15,340 nucleotides of DNA from Mesorhizobium sp. (GTDB lineage: Bacteria; Pseudomonadota; Alphaproteobacteria; Rhizobiales; Rhizobiaceae), in NCBI GenBank assembly GCA_019509685.1, contig JAEKLU010000262.1, positions 1 to 15,340 of the forward strand. Direction: 5' to 3'. Below are positions 9,869 through 15,340 of this stretch, one piece after another (the stretch's first letter is position 1; each line of letters begins with the position of its first letter). The translations under genes were made by a program, and so were the position numbers. Below the pieces are notes generated by a model. It saw only the letters and a list, made by a program, of their open reading frames with translations. It was not told where the DNA came from and did no database searches.

Positions 9869-9935
9869 AACAACCGTCACATAACGTTAACGATCAGCGG
9901 CCCGCTGTATCGACGCAGTGGGCCGCCGTATCCGC

Positions 9936-11594
9936 TCAATTGGCCTGGCGGCGCAGGAATGCCGGAATCTCCAGCTGGTCGTCTTCCTGGACCGTGCGGC
10001 TCTGCGGCGTCAGCCGGCCCTGATCGTCAAGCTGGCCACGGCGCGGCGCGTAGAGCGCTGGATCCTGGCTGGCGAGACGGCGCATTTCCGGCGCCGCCTG
10101 ACGCAGCTTCGGCTCGCGCGGCTGCGCTGGCTGAAGCCGGGCAGGCTCTTCCTCACGGCGGGTGAGGCCGTTGGTCAGCCGCTTGATCAGGCCCATCGGA
10201 CCGCTGTTCTCATGGTCGGCGGGACGGCTCTTGGCCTCGACTTCGGCCCTTACGACCGGCGGAAAGTCTTCCACGCGCGGCATACGCTGCGGTGCTGCCG
10301 CCATCGGCTGGGGCATCTCGCGCTGCGGCGCGGGCTGCATGACCTGCTGCGGCACGACCGGCTGCGGACGCGGCTGGGCCGGCGGTGCCTGGAAGATCTT
10401 GCTCTGCGGCTGGAAGTCGTCGATGGGAGCCGGGCGCTGCTGCGCCATCGCTGCCGCGTTGGCCTCGGCGAGCTGGATCGCCTCGGCTACCGGATCAACG
10501 GCGCGCGGCTCGTAGATCGGCTGCTGCACGGCTGCCGGTCGGCCGTCGACAGCCGGCGCTGCGGGACGGCTAACGGGCTTCTGCGGTGCGGTGCGGATCG
10601 AAATCGGTGCTGCAGCGATTTCAGCCGCCGACTTGTCGATGCCGGTGGCGACCACCGAGACGCGGATGACGCCTTCCAGCTCCTCGTCGAAGGTGGCGCC
10701 CAGGATGATGTTGGCGTCCTGGTCGACTTCCTCGCGGATGCGGGTCGCGGCTTCGTCGACTTCGAACAGGGTGAGGTCGCGGCCGCCGGTGATCGAGATC
10801 AGCAGGCCCTTGGCGCCCTTCATCGAGGTCTCGTCGAGCAGCGGATTGGCGATAGCAGCCTCGGCGGCGGCCATCGCGCGGCCCTCGCCCGAAGCCTCGC
10901 CGGTGCCCATCATCGCCTTGCCCATCTCGCGCATCACCGAACGCACGTCGGCGAAGTCGAGGTTGATCAGGCCTTCCTTGACCATCAGGTCGGTGATGCA
11001 GGCAACACCGGAATAAAGCACCTGGTCGGCCATGGCGAAGGCGTCGGCGAAGGTGGTCTTGTCATTGGCCAGCCGGAACAGGTTCTGGTTGGGGATGACG
11101 ATGAGCGTGTCGACGCATTTCTGCAGTTCCTCGATGCCCATGTCGGCCGTCTTCATGCGGCGCTGGCCTTCGAAATGGAACGGCTTGGTGACGACGCCGA
11201 CGGTGAGGATACCCTTTTCGCGGGCGGCGCGCGCAACGACCGGAGCAGCACCCGTGCCGGTGCCGCCGCCCATGCCGGCGGTGACGAAGCACATATGCGT
11301 GTTGGTGAGATGGTCGAGGATCTCATCGATGCACTCTTCCGCCGCCGCGCGGCCGACTTCCGGCTGCGAGCCGGCGCCGAGGCCTTCGGTGACATGCGCG
11401 CCGAGCTGGATGAGCCGCTCGGCCTTCGACATCGTCAGCGCCTGTGCGTCGGTGTTGGCCACCACGAACTCGACACCGCGCAGACCCGCGGTGATCATGT
11501 TGTTCACGGCATTGCCGCCGCCGCCGCCGACACCGAACACGGTGATGCGCGGCTTAAGCTCGGTGATGTCCGGCTTTTGCAGATTGATGGTCAT
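9936..11594 (-). CDS. ftsZ: Cell division protein FtsZ
   Basis: FtsZ is the tubulin-like GTPase whose filaments form the Z-ring and organise septum synthesis. From the ATG at 11594 the protein is 552 residues. The GTPase core begins at about 15 with [17 protein letters not shown]; the tubulin signature is GGGTGTG (109-115) and the T7 catalytic loop is [11 protein letters not shown] (211-221). The core ends near 325. A proline- and glutamine-rich linker of about 210 residues follows, then the conserved C-terminal peptide [12 protein letters not shown] (541-552), which binds FtsA. E. coli FtsZ has 383 residues, so the extra length is nearly all linker. A short basic block [13 protein letters not shown] (468-480) stands out inside the linker. 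The start is supported by AAGGAC 7 bases upstream; the frame stays open to a GTG at 11681 inside ftsA, which is not preferred. ftsA ends 65 bases upstream, and a strong terminator follows. Confidence 0.98.
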   Translation of the reverse strand: MTINLQKPDITELKPRITVFGVGGGGGNAVNNMITAGLRGVEFVVANTDAQALTMSKAERLIQLGAHVTEGLGAGSQPEVGRAAAEECIDEILDHLTNTHMCFVTAGMGGGTGTGAAPVVARAAREKGILTVGVVTKPFHFEGQRRMKTADMGIEELQKCVDTLIVIPNQNLFRLANDKTTFADAFAMADQVLYSGVACITDLMVKEGLINLDFADVRSVMREMGKAMMGTGEASGEGRAMAAAEAAIANPLLDETSMKGAKGLLISITGGRDLTLFEVDEAATRIREEVDQDANIILGATFDEELEGVIRVSVVATGIDKSAAEIAAAPISIRTAPQKPVSRPAAPAVDGRPAAVQQPIYEPRAVDPVAEAIQLAEANAAAMAQQRPAPIDDFQPQSKIFQAPPAQPRPQPVVPQQVMQPAPQREMPQPMAAAPQRMPRVEDFPPVVRAEVEAKSRPADHENSGPMGLIKRLTNGLTRREEEPARLQPAQPREPKLRQAAPEMRRLASQDPALYAPRRGQLDDQGRLTPQSRTVQEDDQLEIPAFLRRQAN

Positions 11595-11659
11595 TTCTTC
11601 GTCCTTTGCCTTTCCCGCCGCCTCGCCGCTGCGGCCGCCTGTGGGGCTGTCCCCGTCAA

Positions 11660-12967
11660 TTAAAAACTGTCTCTCAACCACTGACTCATTCGATGCAGTT
11701 TTCCGCCTGTCCCGGTCATCCTGAAACCGGAAAGTCCCTTCGCCGAATGGCTCTCGAAGCTTGCCATCTGCGGATAGATCAGCAGTCCGACCGGCGTTGA
11801 GAACGCCGGCCCCTTGGCCGCTTCCGGCAGGCCGGCGACGCCAAGCGGGCGGCCGATGCGCACATTGCGTCCAAGGATGCGGCGCGCCGCTTCCGGCAGG
11901 CCGGACAGCTGGCTGGCGCCACCGGTGAGCACGACGCGTTTTCCCACGGCATTGCCGTAGCCGGATTTGTTCAGCCGGTCGCGCAGCAGTTCCAGTGTCT
12001 CATCGATGCGGGCGCGGATGATGCGCGTCATCACCGAACGCGGGATCTGCAGCGGCATCTCGCCTTCCTCGCCGATCGGCTGGATCGAAACGAGATCACG
12101 GTCGTCGGCGCTGCCCGGCAGCGCCGAGCCATGCATCACCTTCAGCCGCTCGGCGGCGTCGAGCGACGTCGACAGCCCCTTGGCCATGTCGAGCGTGACA
12201 TGGTTGCCGCCGATGGCGATGGCATCGCCATGCACGAACTTGCCTTCCGAGAACACCGAGATCGTCGTGGTGCCGCCGCCCATATCGATGCAGGCAGCTC
12301 CCATTTCGAGCTCGTCATCGACCAATGCGGCAAGCCCGCTGGCATAGGGTGTCGCCACCATGCGCTCGACCGACAGATGCGAGCGGTTGATGCAAAGCTC
12401 GAGATTGCGCATCGGCGCTGCGTCACCCGTCAAGACATGCATGTCGACGCCAAGTGCGTCGCCGACCATGCCGCGCGGATCGCGCATGCCGCGCTCGGCA
12501 TCCAGCGAAAAGCCGACGGGCAGAGAATGAACCACCTCGCGCTCGGCCCTGAGCGCCTGCTTGGCGCCGGCGGAGAGCACGCGCTTGATGTCGGCTTCCT
12601 CGACCTGATGGCCGCCGAGATTGATGGTTGCCGAGAAAGCTTCGCTCTTCAGCCGGCCGGCCGTCATGTTGACGATCAGGGAATCGACGGTCAGCCCGGC
12701 CATGCGCTCGGCCGCGTCGACGGAGAGCCGAATGGCATGTTCGGCACGATCGAGGTCGACCACGACGCCCGACTTCACGCCTTGCGATTTCTGATGTCCG
12801 ATGCCGATCACCTGGATGCGGTGCGAACGTCCGCGCAAAAGCTTGCCGTCCTCGTTCGGCTTGAGCTTGGCCACCACGCAGCAAACCTTGCTCGAACCGA
12901 CATCGAGCACGGTGAGCGTGCCGGACCGGCGCGAAGAAGCGTCACCATTGCCGCCAAGCCAGCTCAT
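11660..12967 (-). CDS. ftsA: Cell division protein FtsA
   Basis: FtsA is the actin-like ATPase that tethers FtsZ filaments to the inner membrane and recruits later division proteins. The 435 residues show the actin-fold nucleotide motifs LDVGSSKVC (21-29), [13 protein letters not shown] (227-239) and [13 protein letters not shown] (345-357). The SHS2/1C interaction subdomain lies about 95-175, where bacterial actins other than FtsA lack it. The C-terminal helix [13 protein letters not shown] (423-435) is amphipathic and basic, the expected membrane-targeting sequence. The ATG overlaps the ftsQ TGA (ATGA), which indicates translational coupling. ftsZ begins 65 bases after the stop. Confidence 0.97.
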   Translation of the reverse strand: MSWLGGNGDASSRRSGTLTVLDVGSSKVCCVVAKLKPNEDGKLLRGRSHRIQVIGIGHQKSQGVKSGVVVDLDRAEHAIRLSVDAAERMAGLTVDSLIVNMTAGRLKSEAFSATINLGGHQVEEADIKRVLSAGAKQALRAEREVVHSLPVGFSLDAERGMRDPRGMVGDALGVDMHVLTGDAAPMRNLELCINRSHLSVERMVATPYASGLAALVDDELEMGAACIDMGGGTTTISVFSEGKFVHGDAIAIGGNHVTLDMAKGLSTSLDAAERLKVMHGSALPGSADDRDLVSIQPIGEEGEMPLQIPRSVMTRIIRARIDETLELLRDRLNKSGYGNAVGKRVVLTGGASQLSGLPEAARRILGRNVRIGRPLGVAGLPEAAKGPAFSTPVGLLIYPQMASFESHSAKGLSGFRMTGTGGKLHRMSQWLRDSF

Positions 12968-13905
12968 ATCTTCGTCCCCGCCTTGCGCTTGGTCAGGCTC
13001 TTTGGCTTTTCATTGAGCGAGGCTTCGCGCTGCGTCGCGGCCTCCGGCGACAATTCCAGCACCAGCCGATCGGGCAGCCGCATGTCGACGCCGACGATGT
13101 CGCGAGCGAGAATGCCATTGTCATGGTCGAGCTTGACGAGTTCGGCCATCGCCTGATCCTCGTCGTCCTCCGGCAATTTGATGGTGATGCCGTTCTCGAG
13201 CCTCAGGTCCCAGCGCCGCTCGCCGACCCGGATGTAGCCTTTGACCCGCGCGGCGAGTTCTGGATAGCGCTTGATCTTCTCCAGGAAACCAGGCGCCTGC
13301 GCCGGCGCGCCGGTACCGATGATCAACGGCAGCAAGGCCTGCTTGCCGCCCGAGAAAGGCGCAATCACTTCGCCTGAGCGTTCGATGACCGAGAGATCGT
13401 TGCCCTGCTGCCAGAGCGCGAACGGCTCACGCTCATCGATGCGCACTTCGAGCGTATGCGGATAGATCTTGCGCACCGCGGCGCCCTCGACCCAGGGCAG
13501 CGTCGCGATGCGTTCGCGCGCGGCTTCCGCATCGAAGCCTATCAGCGAGGTCCAGCCATCGAGACCAATCCGGTCAAGCACGTCGATCTCGGATGTCTGG
13601 CGGTTGCCGATCACCTTGATCTGGTCGACGGCAAAACCGGTGCGCGCGGTGACACCTTGCACGATGCTGTCGCCGTAACCGCCGATATAGGCGCCGTAGG
13701 CGCTGCTCGAAGCGATCAGCGCGGCGGACAGGATCGCTGCCGCAAAGCGCGGCGCCTCGTACTCGCCGCCACAGAGGCGCGCAAGCACGCGAACCGGCCG
13801 GCGCAGCTGGCGCGGCAGGACGAAATGGTCGAACGACAGCGGCATGCCGAACAGAGCGGAACCAGCCGCACCGCCTTTGCCCTGTCCCCATCTCAACGCA
13901 GACAC
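12964..13905 (-). CDS. ftsQ: Cell division protein FtsQ
   Basis: FtsQ is a bitopic inner-membrane protein that links FtsA-side assembly to the FtsBL and FtsWI septal synthases through its periplasmic domain. With the GTG start at 13905 it has 313 residues. It carries a basic cytoplasmic tail, one membrane segment (about 54-77, [20 protein letters not shown]), a POTRA domain (about 93-163, with [13 protein letters not shown] at its start) and a beta domain (about 166-285). The tail to the membrane is longer than in E. coli, common in Rhizobiales. The GTG is chosen because a strong GGAGG (13917-13913) lies 7 bases upstream; a TTG at 13926, seven codons earlier, has no such site. The start overlaps the ddl 3' end by 13 bases, and the stop overlaps the ftsA start by 4. 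Confidence 0.95.
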   Translation of the reverse strand: MSALRWGQGKGGAAGSALFGMPLSFDHFVLPRQLRRPVRVLARLCGGEYEAPRFAAAILSAALIASSSAYGAYIGGYGDSIVQGVTARTGFAVDQIKVIGNRQTSEIDVLDRIGLDGWTSLIGFDAEAARERIATLPWVEGAAVRKIYPHTLEVRIDEREPFALWQQGNDLSVIERSGEVIAPFSGGKQALLPLIIGTGAPAQAPGFLEKIKRYPELAARVKGYIRVGERRWDLRLENGITIKLPEDDEDQAMAELVKLDHDNGILARDIVGVDMRLPDRLVLELSPEAATQREASLNEKPKSLTKRKAGTKI

Positions 13906-14819
13906 GAAGCGTCCTCCACCATCCAACTCAACAAATCGCCGAACGAGTGTCCCGCTTGCGCGGCGATTTCAGGCACCAGAGACGTCGGCGTCATGCCCGG
14001 CTGGGTGTTGACCTCAAGCCAGACAATCTCGCCATTTTCGGAGTGGCGATCGTCGTAACGGAAGTCCGACCGGGAGACGCCCCGGCAACCGATGGCAAGA
14101 TGAGCCTTAAGGGCCAGTGTCTGTATTTTTTGGTAAATATTCGGTGAAATTTTAGCAGGGATTTCGTGTTTTGATCCGCCAGGCACGTATTTTGAATCGT
14201 AGTCGTAGAAGGAATGGCCGGTCGGGATGATCTCGCAGACGCCAAGCGCCACGTCGCCCATCACCGCGCAGGTCAACTCGCGCCCATGGATGTAGCGCTC
14301 GACCATGACGATCTCGCCATATTTCCACTCCGACGAGCCGATCAGTTGCGGCGGATGCGACTGCCCTTCATGCACGATGACGACGCCGAAGCTCGAGCCT
14401 TCATTGACGGGCTTCACCACGTAAGGCGGCTTCATCGGATGCTTGTTCTGGACGGCGAAGCGGTTGATCACCTTCGATTCCGCGACCGGAACGCCGGCCG
14501 CCTTGGCAACTTTCTTGGACTGCTCCTTGTTCATGGCCAGCGCCGAAGCGAGCACGCCCGAATGAGTGTAGGGAATTCCGAGATATTCGAGAATTCCCTG
14601 AATGGTGCCGTCCTCGCCGAACGGGCCGTGCAGCGCATTGAAGGCAACGTCGGGCTTGAGCTCGGCAAGCACAGCCCCAACATCGCGCGACACATCGACA
14701 CGGGTGACCTGATAGCCTTCATTCTCGAGCGCATCCGCACATGCCTTCCCCGAGGACAGAGACACGGGCCGCTCCGAGGAGAATCCACCCAGAAGGACAG
14801 CCACATGCTTCTTCTTCAT
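13893..14819 (-). CDS. ddl: D-alanine--D-alanine ligase
   Basis: This cytoplasmic ATP-grasp enzyme joins two D-alanines to make the dipeptide end of peptidoglycan precursors. The 308 residues are the normal length of the DdlB type. Visible are [11 protein letters not shown] (11-21, Glu16 binding the first D-Ala), HGPFGEDG (64-71), the ATP-grasp segments [13 protein letters not shown] (134-146) and GRELTCAV (179-186), the omega-loop YDYDSKY (205-211), and the metal site DFR...EVNTQPG (252-275, Glu269 and Asn271). The ATG at 14819 follows GAGGGG 8 bases upstream; the upstream extension to 14870 has no family similarity. It is the first visible gene of the ddl-ftsQAZ group; murB, often next to ddl, is absent from the 521 bases upstream. 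A run of AT-rich codons lies at about 14118-14205. Confidence 0.97.
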   Translation of the reverse strand: MKKKHVAVLLGGFSSERPVSLSSGKACADALENEGYQVTRVDVSRDVGAVLAELKPDVAFNALHGPFGEDGTIQGILEYLGIPYTHSGVLASALAMNKEQSKKVAKAAGVPVAESKVINRFAVQNKHPMKPPYVVKPVNEGSSFGVVIVHEGQSHPPQLIGSSEWKYGEIVMVERYIHGRELTCAVMGDVALGVCEIIPTGHSFYDYDSKYVPGGSKHEIPAKISPNIYQKIQTLALKAHLAIGCRGVSRSDFRYDDRHSENGEIVWLEVNTQPGMTPTSLVPEIAAQAGHSFGDLLSWMVEDASCLR

Positions 14820-15094
14820 CCCGTCATCCCCTCTCACGCCGGGCCTGCAACCGATATTCCCGCACCGCATTCCCAGGCATTGAGTCCGAGTCTTCCGGCA
14901 GGTTGCCCCCCAGACGGAAAACGCGACTTAACGCGTCGAACGACTCAAATCAGGAAACGCTTTAAAGCAGAGAATCAGAGAGTTGATTCGCTGGCAAGTG
15001 CCTATGATTCCGACAGATTCACTTTCCGCGAAAACACGCGAGAAAAGTGTGTTGTTGAGTCTTTGCGGCAACGGTTGACACCGTCGCAGAGGGC
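14820..15094. other. ddl upstream region without a gene
   Basis: No credible coding sequence is present on either strand, and from 14820 to the window end (521 bases) there is no gene at all. On the minus strand this must hold the ddl leader, but I find no convincing -35/-10 pair. A TTGACA at 15075-15080 is on the plus strand and lacks a matching -10. The stretch about 14928-14966 (TTAACGCGTCGAACGACTCA at its start) resembles from memory a dispersed rhizobial repeat; this is weak. Confidence 0.4.
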
Positions 15095-15121
15095 CGAAGT
15101 TCAAGTACTACTTGAACTTCG
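15095..15121. repeat. 27-bp palindrome upstream of ddl
   Basis: Arms CGAAGTTCAAGTA (15095-15107) and TACTTGAACTTCG (15109-15121) are perfect complements around a single base. The extreme symmetry with almost no loop suits a dimeric regulator's operator or a replication/transposition cruciform better than an RNA hairpin. It lies 9 bases outside the large inverted-repeat element, so it may belong to the same unit. Confidence 0.6.
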
Positions 15122-15130
15122 TGAGGCGCC

Positions 15131-15338
15131 GAGATGTGTCGAGATTCAGGTCAGGCCGAGCCGAGAGCGGTCGCTTTCAAGAACCGGCTTACGCCGGCCG
15201 TAGCTTTCATAGAGCGGAAACACTTAAGACGGCTTCGGCCGGCGAAGGCTGGAGCGGAGCGTACTTAGGTACGTGAGCATCGGAAGCGCAGATAGCCGCC
15301 GTTCGCAGGCCGGCCTCACCTGAATATCGACACATCTC
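15131..15338. mobile_element. 208-bp element with 27-bp terminal inverted repeats, MITE-like
   Basis: The left end (15131-15157, beginning GAGATGTGTCGAGATTCAGG) and the right end (15312-15338) are inverted copies that match at 25 of 27 positions. Pairing continues inwards less well (about 15163-15178 with 15292-15311). Inside are smaller stems: CCGGC/GCCGG (15184-15188 with 15193-15197), CTTCG/CGAAG (15233-15237 with 15243-15247) and CGTAC/GTACG (15260-15264 with 15269-15273). There is no transposase or other coding sequence. Size and ends fit a non-autonomous miniature inverted-repeat element or a large structured intergenic repeat. Only 2 bases follow the right end in this window, so a target-site duplication cannot be judged. 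Confidence 0.55.
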
Positions 15339-15340
15339 AA

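Larger units (their letters stand above)
9560..9935. other. lpxC-ftsZ intergenic region (376 bp)
   Basis: Read on the minus strand this holds, in order, the ftsZ terminator (9868-9838), a stretch of about 80 bases with no recognised signal, a candidate lpxC promoter (9754-9726), a leader stem-loop (9713-9673) and about 110 further bases of lpxC leader. Two GTTAAC sites (9865-9870 and 9886-9891) flank the space between ftsZ and its terminator; their spacing does not fit a CtrA box (TTAA-N7-TTAA). Confidence 0.5.

Noticed and set aside
9865..9891. GTTAAC pair as a CtrA binding site
   Set aside because: The two TTAA cores are about 16 bases apart instead of 7, and the site lies downstream of ftsZ, before its terminator.
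9918..11663. Plus-strand open frame covering the whole of ftsZ
   Set aside because: It mirrors the ftsZ frame from end to end, has histidine- and arginine-rich translation, and has no motif.
13924..13926. TTG as the ftsQ start
   Set aside because: The GTG at 13905 has a strong GGAGG at ideal spacing, and the extra seven codons simply overlap the end of ddl.
15075..15080. TTGACA as a promoter for ddl
   Set aside because: It is on the plus strand, opposite to ddl, and no -10 hexamer follows at a proper distance.
14214..15203. Plus-strand open frame running from ddl into the ddl upstream region and repeat element
   Set aside because: Most of it is antisense to ddl, and its tail reads through the palindrome and the inverted repeat; no domain is recognisable.

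Overview
The window looks like chromosomal DNA of a GC-rich alphaproteobacterium of the Rhizobiales, most likely Mesorhizobium or a close relative. The evidence is the gene order ddl-ftsQ-ftsA-ftsZ-lpxC-bamD-recN-ligA on one strand, the FtsZ with a very long linker, the LigA with a charged insert, and short intergenic hairpin repeats that resemble those scattered through Mesorhizobium genomes. The genus rests on recall and inference; no search was run.

Layout. Positions 1-255 (+) hold the 3' end of an M24-family Xaa-Pro aminopeptidase. Converging on it is azlC-azlD (1371-350, minus), a two-subunit branched-chain amino acid exporter with a 4-base stop/start overlap. A 323-bp gap carrying a dispersed hairpin repeat separates azlC from a divergent short-chain dehydrogenase (1695-2453, +). 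The remaining genes are all on the minus strand: ddl (14819-13893), ftsQ, ftsA, ftsZ, then lpxC, bamD, recN, ligA and a DUF2461 gene that overlaps ligA by 4 bases.

How the genes work together. ddl makes D-Ala-D-Ala for peptidoglycan. FtsQ, FtsA and FtsZ are the septal linker protein, the membrane anchor and the polymer of the divisome. ddl/ftsQ overlap by 13 bases, ftsQ/ftsA by 4, and ftsA/ftsZ are 65 bases apart, so they look co-transcribed and end at a strong hairpin terminator (9838-9868). lpxC (committed step of lipid A synthesis) and bamD (outer-membrane protein assembly) appear to be separate envelope units with their own leaders. recN and ligA serve DNA repair and replication.

What is unusual. 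The coding content is conserved housekeeping and I see no defence, secondary-metabolite or phage system. The most interesting parts are non-coding. Upstream of ddl is a 208-bp element bounded by 27-bp near-perfect terminal inverted repeats (15131-15338), next to a 27-bp palindrome (15095-15121). There is also a hairpin repeat present twice (1384-1473 and 7199-7268), a stem-loop at the predicted 5' end of the lpxC mRNA (9673-9713), and an AT-rich run of synonymous codons inside ddl.
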